Source of the DNA: Anaerolineales bacterium
GTDB lineage: Bacteria; Chloroflexota; Anaerolineae; Anaerolineales; Villigracilaceae
Direction of reading: 5' to 3'
Assembly: GCA_025056175.1 (NCBI GenBank)
Contig: JANWWK010000094.1
Span: 1 to 52,200, forward strand
DNA length: 52,200 nt
Shown here piece by piece: positions 6,565 to 15,437 of the stretch. Numbering within the stretch: the first letter of the stretch is position 1; every line of letters starts with the position of its first letter. The notes under the pieces were generated by a model, which saw nothing but the letters and a program-made list of their open reading frames with translations, searched no databases and was not told the origin of the DNA. The translations under genes and the position numbers were made by a program.

Positions 6565-8637
6565 ATGAAAGCATTCTTTACCCGCTTTGCACTTCCTCCT
6601 GAACAACGCGGCGGCGTGGCGTTACTGCTTCTGGCGCTGACGACAGCTGCCGCCGCGCAGATGATGCTGCTCCTGTCCTATTTTGAGGATCCGGCTTACT
6701 GGGATATGCGTACATGGTTGATTGCGCTCGGCAACAACACGACGCCGCTTCCGGGGCTGGCGTTGTACGTACTTGCAGGAACTTTGTTGATTCTCAGTCT
6801 GCGCACTTTTGGGTGGCGGCTTCCTGCCTTGCCTGAAATGCGTTGTGAAGCGCAGTCTGCTCCAACACCCCGTTTTGGGTTTTGGCTCACCGCTTTTGGG
6901 CTGGCAATTCTGGCTGCAAACTATGCAGCTCGTCCTGTTGAGTCGCAGGAAAACGGCTATGCGCTCGCACTTACGTGGATTCTCAGCCTGGGGTTATTTG
7001 GGTATAGCGTCTTGAATCAAAGCGGATGGCAGACGCCCAACCGCAACGAATTGCGTGCCTGGTGGAAGCAAAACCGCCTGGAAGTGGTTGCCGTCCTGTT
7101 CCTTCTTGCACTGGCAGCTCTCTTCCGCGCGTATAACGTGGAGCGAATTCCGTATTCGATGGTCAATGATGAAGGCGAAATGGGCAAAGGGGCGCTATGT
7201 CTGCTGCGTGGTGAGTGCCGCAATATATTTGCTATTGCCTGGGCTTCCCAGCCGTATGTAGCATATTTGCCTTATGCTCTGAGCGTTGGTCTATTCGGCC
7301 ACGATGCCGCTGCGCCGGTTCGCCTGGTCAGTGTCGTGACGGGGGTTCTGGCTGTTTTGTTCCTGTATCTGTTTGCGCGCGAAGCCTTTGGTAGGCCGCT
7401 GGCCTTGAGCGCAGGGGCGATTCTGGCGGTTCTCCCCTATCACATTCATTTCAGCCGCTTAGGGGTGGATAATATCGCCGATTCGCTTTCTTCGGGCCTG
7501 ATGCTCTGGCTGGTCTGGCGCGCTATGCGTTCCGGCGGGGCCGGCTGGTACTTGCTGGCCGGAATCGTCTCCGGCTTATGCTTTTACACCTATCCTGGCA
7601 GCCGCCTGGCGCCAGCGTTGGGCTTGCTGATGTGGGGATGGGCTGCGGTCACCCGGCACGGGTTCTTGCGCGCACATTGGCGCGGCCTGGCCTTGTGGCT
7701 GGCAGCAGCCTTTCTCACCGTTGCGCCTCTGGTGGGAACCTATCAGAGTAACCCCGAATTCAACCAGCGGCTGGAAAGCGTTGGCCTGCTGCAGGGCAAC
7801 CGTTTGCAGGAAGAAATGGCCTATACCGGCCTCAGCGCCGCCCAGGTGCTGACTGTGCAATTTTTCAAATCGTTTCTGGTTTTCATCAACACGGGTGGGC
7901 CTTTCCAGTTCTTCAGCAGTCCGCGCGCCTATTTCTCTCCCATCGCCGCAGTATTTCTTATGTCAGGCCTGGCAATTGCCATTTGGAAATTTCACGACCT
8001 GCGTGTGTTGACCTTGCTCGCCTGGTTTTTTGCACCGCTGGTGTTTGGTTCAGCACTCACGGTGGGGCCGCCAAGCAACCAGCGCATGTTGGGCAGTGCG
8101 CCGGCGGCAGCCTTGCTGACCGCTTTGGGCTTGCTTGCTGTTGCACAGGCTTTATCTGTCCTGAAGTCGTTCCTGCGACATCTGAGCGTTGTCCTCGTCG
8201 TTGTTGTTCTCTTGCTGGATGGCTGGCAAAACACGCGCTACTACTTTGTAGAATATCAGCAGGGACATTTCTTTGAGGATTTGAACAACGAAATCACTTA
8301 CGAATCGCGCATGCTCATACGCTCGCTTCAGGACAGCGGGCGGTTGTTTCTCATTGGAGAGCCGATGACGCGCGTTCACTACGGCAATTTCGGTTACTTC
8401 AACCCGGATGTAGAAAAATACGATTTTAATCCCTCCCCCGAAGCCCTGAATGCCCTACCCAAAGACAGGGATGCGCTCTTTCTCGCCATCCCGTCGCGCG
8501 AAGCCGAGCTGCGCCGTATCGCGGAACAAATTCCTGGCGGAGCGTGGATAGCCGAACAACGGCGCAACCAGCCCGAATATCCCCTGTATTTTGCTTACAA
8601 AGTGAGCAAAGAGCAGTTACAATCTTACCGGCCATGA
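6565..8637 (+). CDS. Polytopic membrane glycosyltransferase, ArnT/PMT type
   Basis: This 690-residue integral membrane protein resembles the GT-C fold glycosyltransferases (PMT/ArnT families) that use polyprenyl-phosphate sugars. It has about a dozen hydrophobic segments and an acidic motif MVNDEGEMGKGA near residue 200, in the first large extracytoplasmic loop where GT-C enzymes carry catalytic Asp/Glu. A soluble tail of about 130 residues follows the last membrane helix. The start at 6565 is preferred over an in-frame ATG at 6496 because the latter lies inside the methyltransferase gene and adds no family-like sequence. It is the first of three related glycosyltransferases here, which suggests a surface glycan or glycoprotein pathway. 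Confidence 0.82.
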   Translation: MKAFFTRFALPPEQRGGVALLLLALTTAAAAQMMLLLSYFEDPAYWDMRTWLIALGNNTTPLPGLALYVLAGTLLILSLRTFGWRLPALPEMRCEAQSAPTPRFGFWLTAFGLAILAANYAARPVESQENGYALALTWILSLGLFGYSVLNQSGWQTPNRNELRAWWKQNRLEVVAVLFLLALAALFRAYNVERIPYSMVNDEGEMGKGALCLLRGECRNIFAIAWASQPYVAYLPYALSVGLFGHDAAAPVRLVSVVTGVLAVLFLYLFAREAFGRPLALSAGAILAVLPYHIHFSRLGVDNIADSLSSGLMLWLVWRAMRSGGAGWYLLAGIVSGLCFYTYPGSRLAPALGLLMWGWAAVTRHGFLRAHWRGLALWLAAAFLTVAPLVGTYQSNPEFNQRLESVGLLQGNRLQEEMAYTGLSAAQVLTVQFFKSFLVFINTGGPFQFFSSPRAYFSPIAAVFLMSGLAIAIWKFHDLRVLTLLAWFFAPLVFGSALTVGPPSNQRMLGSAPAAALLTALGLLAVAQALSVLKSFLRHLSVVLVVVVLLLDGWQNTRYYFVEYQQGHFFEDLNNEITYESRMLIRSLQDSGRLFLIGEPMTRVHYGNFGYFNPDVEKYDFNPSPEALNALPKDRDALFLAIPSREAELRRIAEQIPGGAWIAEQRRNQPEYPLYFAYKVSKEQLQSYRP

Positions 8638-11171
8638 CGAATCAATACTTTGTCACTTTATTCCTGCTGGTCATCAGCCTGGCCGCATTAGATTACCTGC
8701 TTTTGCTGGCACGCCGTAACGAGGTGCAATGGCTATCTTTGCGGGCGTTGCAGACAGCCGGCCAACGCGTTTTTGCCTGGCTTCTACGGGGATGGGAAGT
8801 GTTGCGCCACCGTCTCTCTGCACCATCGGAACAAGCGGCGTTTTACTACGAAACCGATTCTTCTGAGCAGAAAGAGTCGGTACCCCACAAAAAAACAAGC
8901 GCTGAGTACGAAATCCCCGCCGGCGCAGGCATGGCGCATGTGCGGATTGAAGCCGAGGTGCCGCCGGAAAGTGTTTTGCAAATCACCATCACCACTGACC
9001 GACAGGGGCGCGCCTTCGTTCATCGAGAAGCACGACGACGTCTGCGCCTGCGTATGCCGACTCTCGACCGATTTTCTTTGTCCAAATTGCGTCAGGTCTC
9101 CATCCAGGTTTTGCAGATGCCTGCCGAACGGCTGGCTATCTGGTTGTTCCTCCTTGGCATAGCAACTTACCTGCTCACACGCCTGATTGGCCTGACCGAT
9201 TTCCCCATTTATTTCTTTGGCGATGAAGCCATCCAAACCGCCACCGCCGCCGACCTGGTTCGGGATGGCTTTCGGGGGGCGCGAGGCATCTTCCTGCCCA
9301 CTTACTTCCAAAACGGTCTCTACTTCAACCTCAGCGCCAGTGTTTATCTGCAAGTCATCCCCTATCTTCTGTTTGGCAAATCCATCTTTGTTACGCGCGC
9401 TACATCAGTGCTAGTCACTTTGCTTGCGGCAGTTCCAGTGGGGTTGATATTGCGTGATTTTCTGGGCGCAAAACGCTGGTGGCTGGGAACGCTCTTGCTC
9501 TCGATTGTTCCTGCCTGGTTTTTGCACTCACGCACCGCGTTTGAGACGGTCTTATTTGTCTCGTTTTACACGGCCTTTTTATACTTTTATCTTTCGTACC
9601 GTCTACGCAACCCGGAGCAGGTGTATTGGGCGGTGGTCTTTGCCGGGCTGGCGTTCTATTCCTATAGCCCCGGCCAACTGGTTCTGGCACTGACGGGAGT
9701 GCTTCTTTTCTTCAGCGACCTGACCTATCACTGGAAACAGCGCGCTATTCTTTTAAAGGCGTTAGGCCTGGTGGCCTTGTTTGCTCTGCCGTATGTCCGT
9801 TTCCGGCTGACGATAGAATACTCACCGCTTGACCATTTGCGTTCTCTCGGCTCCTATTGGGTTCAGCCGACTCCGCTTGCCGACAAACTGGCACGCTTTG
9901 CTTCCGAATACCTGCGCGGTCTGAGTCCTGGTTACTGGTTCTTCGATTCGCCCGATATGGCACGTCACCAGATGCGTGGATACGGCCATATTCCCCTGTG
10001 GTTTGCTCCATTTCTGTTCACAGGTCTGATTCTTTCGCTTTGGCGCTGGCGCGCTTCCGCCTTCCGGACAGTTCTTTTTGCGGCGCTGGCTGCACCTGCC
10101 GGAGCGGCGCTGGCCGAAATTGGCATTACGCGTGCGCTGGTGTTCGTCGTCCCGGCCAGCCTGCTCACCGCCCTCGGCCTGGATGTCATCCTGACGACAG
10201 CCGAATCGCTCTCCAAACGGCTGGAATCCAGGCGGCTGCCTGCTCTGGTTCTCGGCAACCTGGTTTCTCTTTTGGCGTTCGCGTCACTGGTTGTGATTAA
10301 CGTCGCTATGCTGGCTGACTCCTTGCGCAACGGACCGACCTGGTACACCGACTACGGCCTTTATGGAATGCAGTACGGCGCAAAACAAATTTACCAGCAG
10401 ACGGTCGTTCCGGCCTTAAAGGCCGATTCCCAGGCGCGCTTCTATATTACCCCCTCGTGGGCCAACGGCGCAGAGCATTTCGTCAATTTCTTCGTCCCGC
10501 GTGAGTTCCAGTCGCGCGTGGCCCTGGGGCAGATTTATGATTTCATCAACCCCGACCACCCCTTTACGGACAATGACTATTTCGTGGCCACCTGGTTAGA
10601 GTTCGAAAAAATTCGCAACGACCCCAAATTTACTCAGGTGACAGTGCGCTCTACCATTCCCTACCCCAATGGCGAGACCGGATTTTATATCTTTAATGCC
10701 CGCCTGGTCGAGAACATTCGTCAGGTGTTGGCCGAAGAAGACCTGGCGCGCCGCACGCCAGTCGAACAGACGATAGAATGGATGGGTCAGAGCGTGCGCG
10801 TGCGGCATTCGCAACTCAGTGGCGGGCGTCTCGAAGACCTGATAGATGGCGACCCCGAAACCCTGGCGCGTGGTGAACGTGCTAACCCCATCTTCTACGA
10901 ATTCTTCTTTAGCCAGCCGCTTGCGGCTTCTGAACTCGTTTTGACCACTGGCTCGATGCGCGATTTCGATGTGCAGGTGCTGGTCTATCCGCCAGGCGAG
11001 ACCCGCGCCATCGAATATAGCAAGAAATTCACCGATTTGCCCGATGACCCAACCGTCACCATCCGTTTTGAAAACGGGCCTGCGCAGTTTGACCACCTGG
11101 TTCTGCTCGTTCGAGATAACAATCAGGGTGCGGTGGCCCAGGTTCACATCCGGGAGATTCAATTCCGATGA
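8634..11171 (+). CDS. Large membrane glycosyltransferase with C-terminal extracytoplasmic domain
   Basis: An 845-residue membrane protein with an N-terminal membrane segment, a charged cytoplasmic-looking region (about residues 55-165), then a GT-C core. The core has the acidic loop motif YFFGDEAIQTATAADLVRDG near residue 195 and many hydrophobic helices. About 280 C-terminal residues are soluble and end in a beta-rich region that may bind carbohydrate. The start overlaps the preceding stop (ATGA). A TACAAT lies 10 nt upstream of the ATG, so an internal promoter is possible. The donor and acceptor cannot be read. The N-terminal insertion is unusual for the family. Confidence 0.78.
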   Translation: MTNQYFVTLFLLVISLAALDYLLLLARRNEVQWLSLRALQTAGQRVFAWLLRGWEVLRHRLSAPSEQAAFYYETDSSEQKESVPHKKTSAEYEIPAGAGMAHVRIEAEVPPESVLQITITTDRQGRAFVHREARRRLRLRMPTLDRFSLSKLRQVSIQVLQMPAERLAIWLFLLGIATYLLTRLIGLTDFPIYFFGDEAIQTATAADLVRDGFRGARGIFLPTYFQNGLYFNLSASVYLQVIPYLLFGKSIFVTRATSVLVTLLAAVPVGLILRDFLGAKRWWLGTLLLSIVPAWFLHSRTAFETVLFVSFYTAFLYFYLSYRLRNPEQVYWAVVFAGLAFYSYSPGQLVLALTGVLLFFSDLTYHWKQRAILLKALGLVALFALPYVRFRLTIEYSPLDHLRSLGSYWVQPTPLADKLARFASEYLRGLSPGYWFFDSPDMARHQMRGYGHIPLWFAPFLFTGLILSLWRWRASAFRTVLFAALAAPAGAALAEIGITRALVFVVPASLLTALGLDVILTTAESLSKRLESRRLPALVLGNLVSLLAFASLVVINVAMLADSLRNGPTWYTDYGLYGMQYGAKQIYQQTVVPALKADSQARFYITPSWANGAEHFVNFFVPREFQSRVALGQIYDFINPDHPFTDNDYFVATWLEFEKIRNDPKFTQVTVRSTIPYPNGETGFYIFNARLVENIRQVLAEEDLARRTPVEQTIEWMGQSVRVRHSQLSGGRLEDLIDGDPETLARGERANPIFYEFFFSQPLAASELVLTTGSMRDFDVQVLVYPPGETRAIEYSKKFTDLPDDPTVTIRFENGPAQFDHLVLLVRDNNQGAVAQVHIREIQFR

Positions 11172-12196
11172 AAGCGATTCTCTTCTATCAGCACGGCGGC
11201 CCCGAGGTATTGGAATATGCCGATTTTCCAACACCTGAGCCTGCTGCAGGCGAAGTATTGATTCGTTTGCGCGCTGCGGCGCTCAATCGCCTTGACCTGT
11301 GGGTACGGAATGGTTGGCCGGGCATCCGCCTGGAATATCCCCACATCCCCGGCGCGGATGGTGCCGGAGAAATCGCCGCTTTGGGCGAAGGCGTTCACGA
11401 CTGGCAAATTGGAGACCGGGTGGTGATTGACGCCAACACTGGCTGCGGTGAATGCGAAGCCTGCCGCACCGGAAACGATAACCGATGTGTTCGCTGGAGC
11501 CTGCTCGGTGAAACCCGGCGTGGCACTTACTGTGAATATCTTGCCCTGCCAGCACGACAACTCTTTCGTCTGCCGCCAGAGTTTGACTTCCACCTGGCCG
11601 CGGCAGCCGGGCTGGTGTATCTCACCGCCTGGCATTCCCTGGTTACGCGGGGACAGGTGCAACCCGGAGAAACTGTTTTGGTAGTTGGTGCTTCGGGTGG
11701 GGTAAATACAGCCAGCATTGCGATTGCCAGATACCTTGGCGCACGCGTAATTGTGGTTGGTGCCGGCCCCCAAAAATTGCGCCTGGCTGAATCGCTCGGC
11801 GCAGACGTACTGATAGACCGGCTTGCCCAACCAGAATGGCACAAAGCTGTTTTCGAGGCCACACACCGGCAGGGTGCCGATGTGGTCGTGGACAACGTCG
11901 GCACAACATTTCCGCTCTCGTTTCGTGCCGCGCGCAAAGGCGGCAGAATCTTAACCGTTGGAAACACAGGCGGTCCGAAATTTGAAATTGACAACCGTTT
12001 CATTTTCGGCAAACACCTGAGCCTGCTTGGCTCGACCATGGGAACGTTGACCGATTTTTCACAAGTGATGACTCTGGTGACGACCGGTAAACTCCCTGTG
12101 GCGCGCGACCGAACTTACCCTCTGCATGAAGCCCGACAGGCACACGAACGTCTCGAACGAGGAGAACAATTCGGTAAAATTACACTGGAAATCTGA
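11168..12196 (+). CDS. Medium-chain dehydrogenase/reductase, quinone oxidoreductase-like
   Basis: This 342-residue MDR enzyme has the GroES-like N-terminal domain and a Rossmann domain with VVGASGGVNTASIAIA (residues 172-187). The structural zinc lobe is intact: Cys93, Cys96, Cys99 and Cys107 in CGECEACRTGNDNRC. The usual catalytic zinc ligands are not: the Cys position reads NRLD (Asn40), and the GHE motif reads GADGAGE. It therefore probably works as a zinc-independent NAD(P)H reductase or dehydrogenase while keeping the structural zinc. It overlaps the upstream glycosyltransferase gene by an ATGA. Its substrate, and any link to the glycan genes around it, are unknown. Confidence 0.88.
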   Translation: MKAILFYQHGGPEVLEYADFPTPEPAAGEVLIRLRAAALNRLDLWVRNGWPGIRLEYPHIPGADGAGEIAALGEGVHDWQIGDRVVIDANTGCGECEACRTGNDNRCVRWSLLGETRRGTYCEYLALPARQLFRLPPEFDFHLAAAAGLVYLTAWHSLVTRGQVQPGETVLVVGASGGVNTASIAIARYLGARVIVVGAGPQKLRLAESLGADVLIDRLAQPEWHKAVFEATHRQGADVVVDNVGTTFPLSFRAARKGGRILTVGNTGGPKFEIDNRFIFGKHLSLLGSTMGTLTDFSQVMTLVTTGKLPVARDRTYPLHEARQAHERLERGEQFGKITLEI

Positions 12197-12217
12197 TACA
12201 AACGAGGTTAATAAAAA

Positions 12218-14302
12218 TTGAATTTTCTCAAGCGTCTTCACTGGTTCGAGTGGGCGCTCATCGTGGTCGTGATGGGCGTTCATCTTTATGCTGCTTTTTC
12301 GGCGCCGCATAACTTTTCCATGCGTTGGTTTGTGCGCGACGATGCATATTACTACTTCAAAGTTGCTCAGAACATCAGCGAAGGACATGGCTCGACATTC
12401 GATGGGATTAACCCGACGAATGGCTATCATCCGCTGTGGACGCTGGTGTGTGTGCCGATTTTTGCGCTGGCGCGTTTCGACCTGATTCTGCCTTTGCGTG
12501 TTCTTCTCGTGGTCATGGCTGCATTGAGCGTCATCGCTTCTCTCCTTCTCTTTCGCTTGCTCAAAAAGACGGTGGGAGAACCGATTGCCATGCTCGCTGC
12601 CGCTTACTGGGGGCTGGATATGAATATCCATGCCATCGTGACCCAGCAAGGGCTGGAAACCGGGCTGGTGGCTGTTTCTGTCCTGCTTTTTTTGCGGCTG
12701 ATGCAACAGTTGGACGAAAAAGAATCTCTGACAAACGGTGATTTCATCCGTCTGGCACTGGCAGCCTTGTTTGTGTTGTTCAGCCGATTGGACGGCATTT
12801 ACCTGGCGCTGATTGCGGGGGTCTGGATGGTGTTCCGGCGTACTTCCATGCGTTACCTGGTACCGCTCGATTTGATTCTTGTATTTGGGACGATTGTGGG
12901 AGCCTATCTGCAACGCGCTGGCCTGAAGTTTTATATGCTTTCTTTCACCGATTCGGCAATGATTATGAGCGCAGTCACGTTCGTCGTACAGGCGGTCATT
13001 TTCTATCTTCTCGGTCTGTACGAACACCCCAAAACGCAAAGCATTCGTGAAATTTTTGTCCGCGCTTTGCTTGGGGTTACGCTTACCGCAGGGTTATCTG
13101 CTGGTGTAATGCTGTCACTCAATGCACTGGGTCTGGCGCAAATGCCACGTGCTGTCCCTCTGCTCTATTGGGGAGCGATGTTTATTTTTACACTGGCTGT
13201 ACGGCTCGCTTTACGGGTTATTTCTTTGCATCAAGAACAGGTTTCGCTGGAGCGCGGGTTTGCTTTTTCTTCTCTTTTCTGGTTTTTTTCTTCTCAGTTT
13301 CGTCTTTTATCTAAATGGCTACACGCAGGATTACCTTATTATGGCACTTTTGCGGCAGGACTGCTCGCGTATCTGGGCATTAACCACTGGCTCTTCGGCA
13401 CTTTTATGCCGGTAAGCGGACAAATCAAACGCTGGTGGGGCAGCCTGCCCGGAAATGCCTACGGCGGGGGAAACAAGACCATCCTGGATGTTTACACACT
13501 TGACCCGCTCCACTCCCAAAGTTGGGGGGTGCTTACCAGCCCTTTGTATACCTGGGCGCAAACCTTCACCAGCAACCCTGAAGCCTGGTACTGGAGTGCG
13601 TTCGTTCTGATTATCCTGGTCTGGCTGTTTGTGATGTTAAGAAATCCCTCGCGCACTCTGCCGCGCCTGATTCAGACCGGCTTCATTCCGCTTTTTCTGA
13701 GCGCCTGGCTGCACGGCTTTTTATATTCTGCGATGGGATACGCCGCTTCGCACGAATGGTACTGGACGACCGAAATGCTTTCTCTCGTTCTGGCAGGCGC
13801 ACTTGGGCTGCGCGGATTGCTCGACATCCTCCCGCCGCACCGAACCCTGAGCGCAGCCACCTGGGCCTCGGCTGGCGCGCTGAGCCTGCTGTTAGCCTGG
13901 ACGTTCTCAATCACCATCATCCGCCGAATGCCTTACGTCAGTCCCTACGCCGGACAGCCTTATCTCGATATGCTCACCATTCTGGAAGGATACACGGAAG
14001 AAGGAGCAGTGATTGGCATGACGGGCGGTGGAAGCGCCGGATACTTTATCCGAAACCGCACGATTGTCAACATGGACGGGCTGATTAATTCTTACCCCTA
14101 CTTTCAATCCTTAAAAACCGGGCAGGCTGCACGCTATCTGGCTGATATAGGACTGGATTACGTTTTTGCCAACGCATACATCATCACCCATAGCGCGCCC
14201 TATGACCAGCAATTCCGCCTGGAACAATTTATTCCCGTGCCAGGTGCGCCCAAATACGGACAGAAAGAGCTGCTGAAATTTCAGCCTCTACCTGAGCAGT
14301 AA
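12218..14302 (+). CDS. Polytopic membrane glycosyltransferase, GT-C type
   Basis: A 694-residue membrane protein with a conserved first-loop motif MRWFVRDDAYYYFKVAQN near residues 36-53, followed by GINPTNGYHPLWTL. These features recur in a group of predicted GT-C glycosyltransferases with an acidic catalytic pair. About a dozen membrane helices follow, and the C-terminal 110 residues are soluble. The start is TTG at 12218, chosen because GAGG sits about 10 nt upstream and the downstream sequence MNFLKRLHWFEWALIVVVM makes a natural first membrane helix. The next ATG at 12272-12274 would cut into that helix. It sits 21 bp after the MDR gene. No substrate can be assigned. Confidence 0.8.
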   Translation: MNFLKRLHWFEWALIVVVMGVHLYAAFSAPHNFSMRWFVRDDAYYYFKVAQNISEGHGSTFDGINPTNGYHPLWTLVCVPIFALARFDLILPLRVLLVVMAALSVIASLLLFRLLKKTVGEPIAMLAAAYWGLDMNIHAIVTQQGLETGLVAVSVLLFLRLMQQLDEKESLTNGDFIRLALAALFVLFSRLDGIYLALIAGVWMVFRRTSMRYLVPLDLILVFGTIVGAYLQRAGLKFYMLSFTDSAMIMSAVTFVVQAVIFYLLGLYEHPKTQSIREIFVRALLGVTLTAGLSAGVMLSLNALGLAQMPRAVPLLYWGAMFIFTLAVRLALRVISLHQEQVSLERGFAFSSLFWFFSSQFRLLSKWLHAGLPYYGTFAAGLLAYLGINHWLFGTFMPVSGQIKRWWGSLPGNAYGGGNKTILDVYTLDPLHSQSWGVLTSPLYTWAQTFTSNPEAWYWSAFVLIILVWLFVMLRNPSRTLPRLIQTGFIPLFLSAWLHGFLYSAMGYAASHEWYWTTEMLSLVLAGALGLRGLLDILPPHRTLSAATWASAGALSLLLAWTFSITIIRRMPYVSPYAGQPYLDMLTILEGYTEEGAVIGMTGGGSAGYFIRNRTIVNMDGLINSYPYFQSLKTGQAARYLADIGLDYVFANAYIITHSAPYDQQFRLEQFIPVPGAPKYGQKELLKFQPLPEQ

Positions 14303-14308
14303 CCGACT

Positions 14309-15355
14309 ATGACCTCAATCGGCCCTATCGCCCTGCTTGGCTCTGGTGAAACCTCACTGGTAGGTGGACGCATTTTCGAACATCTTGCCCGCCAGATAGA
14401 TGAACCGTTGCGCGTTGCCATTTTAGAAACACCCGCCGGGTTCGAGTTAAACTCAGCACAAGTTGCCGGGCGCATCGCCAATTTTCTCCAGAGCCGATTG
14501 GCAAATTACAAACCTGAAATTCACACGATTCCGGCCCGCAAGCGCGGCACTGCGTTTACGCCAGAAGACCCCGAAGTGTGCGCCCCGCTTTTGAATGCCA
14601 ACCTTATTTTTATGGGGCCGGGGTCGCCCACCTACGCCATTCGCCAGCTGCAAGACAGCCTGGCATGGCATTTAGTTCGCGCCCGGCATCGCATGGGCGC
14701 AGCACTGGTGTTTGCCTCTGCGGCCACCATTGCGATTGGAGAGGTGGGCTTGCCGGTGTATGAAATCTACAAAGCAGGGCAGGATGTATATACCGTTCCG
14801 GGATTGGGCTTGTTTAACGATTTTGGAGTGCCGCTTTCTTTCATCCCTCACTGGAACAACACCGATGGCGGGCAAGATTTAGATACCAGCCGATGCTTCA
14901 TGGGGCAAGAACGATTCCAGGAGTGGTACGCGCAACTGCCAGATGGACATACCGTGATTGGTTTAGATGAACATACCGGCTTTGTGTTCGATTTTCGGCG
15001 TGGCGAAGGCCAGGTGATAGGAATCAGTTCTGTCACGCTGATGCGCACCTTCGAGCCAGTGATCTACCCCTCTGGCTCGGTCATTCGGCTGGATAAAATT
15101 GGGGACTTTCAGATGCCCACTCCGCTCTCCGCAGGAATTCCCCCGGTCATTTGGGAGATGGCACAAAGCACCTCTCGGTTACAGGTTGACACGAAAGAAA
15201 CAGCCTCCGCAGAAATCCTCGCGTTGGTTGAGGCGCGTCAGGCTGCCCGCGCCCGCAAAGATTGGACTGCCGCCGATGAATACCGGCGCCGCATTCAGTC
15301 GCTGGGCTGGATGGTGCAGGATACGCCAGACGGACCTCGCCTGGTCAAGGCTTAA
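14309..15355 (+). CDS. Peptidase S51/cyanophycinase-like protein with a CysRS C-terminal-type tail
   Basis: This 348-residue protein has two parts. Residues 1-290 resemble the class I glutamine amidotransferase-like fold of peptidase S51/cyanophycinase: IALLGSGETS, ILETPAGFE, IFMGPGSPTYAI, and ALVFASAATIAIG where S51 enzymes usually have a GxSAG nucleophile motif. The Ser is kept but the surrounding consensus is not, so peptidase activity is doubtful. Residues 302-345, with LVEARQAARARKDWTAADEY and then WMVQDTPDGPRL, match the small helical domain at the C terminus of cysteinyl-tRNA synthetase. No synthetase catalytic domain is present. Automatic annotation may therefore mislabel this as CysRS. 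The role is unknown. It follows the glycosyltransferase by 6 bp. Confidence 0.72.
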   Translation: MTSIGPIALLGSGETSLVGGRIFEHLARQIDEPLRVAILETPAGFELNSAQVAGRIANFLQSRLANYKPEIHTIPARKRGTAFTPEDPEVCAPLLNANLIFMGPGSPTYAIRQLQDSLAWHLVRARHRMGAALVFASAATIAIGEVGLPVYEIYKAGQDVYTVPGLGLFNDFGVPLSFIPHWNNTDGGQDLDTSRCFMGQERFQEWYAQLPDGHTVIGLDEHTGFVFDFRRGEGQVIGISSVTLMRTFEPVIYPSGSVIRLDKIGDFQMPTPLSAGIPPVIWEMAQSTSRLQVDTKETASAEILALVEARQAARARKDWTAADEYRRRIQSLGWMVQDTPDGPRLVKA

Positions 15356-15359
15356 CTCA

Positions 15360-15384
15360 CAGAAACGGCTTCGGCTCGTCTCTG
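15360..15384 (+). terminator. Weak terminator-like hairpin
   Basis: CAGAAACG pairs with CGTCTCTG (one mismatch) around a GGCTTCGGCT apex, followed by CGTTGTTTACTTTT. It lies directly after the stop of the S51-like gene and before the -10 box of the nucleoside phosphorylase gene. Confidence 0.35.
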
Positions 15385-15402
15385 CGTTGTTTACTTTTGG
15401 TT

Positions 15403-15408
15403 TACAAT
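15403..15408 (+). promoter_or_regulatory. -10 box upstream of pyrimidine-nucleoside phosphorylase
   Basis: TACAAT in the context GGTTTACAATAG lies 29 nt before the ATG at 15438. An AAAAGGAG ribosome site sits between them. No clear -35 box. Confidence 0.45.
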
Positions 15409-15437
15409 AGCGGTTGTCAGACAAAAGGAGATTCCTG

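Noticed and set aside
14309-15355. Cysteinyl-tRNA synthetase
   Set aside because: Only the small C-terminal domain is similar; HIGH and KMSKS motifs and the catalytic domain are absent.
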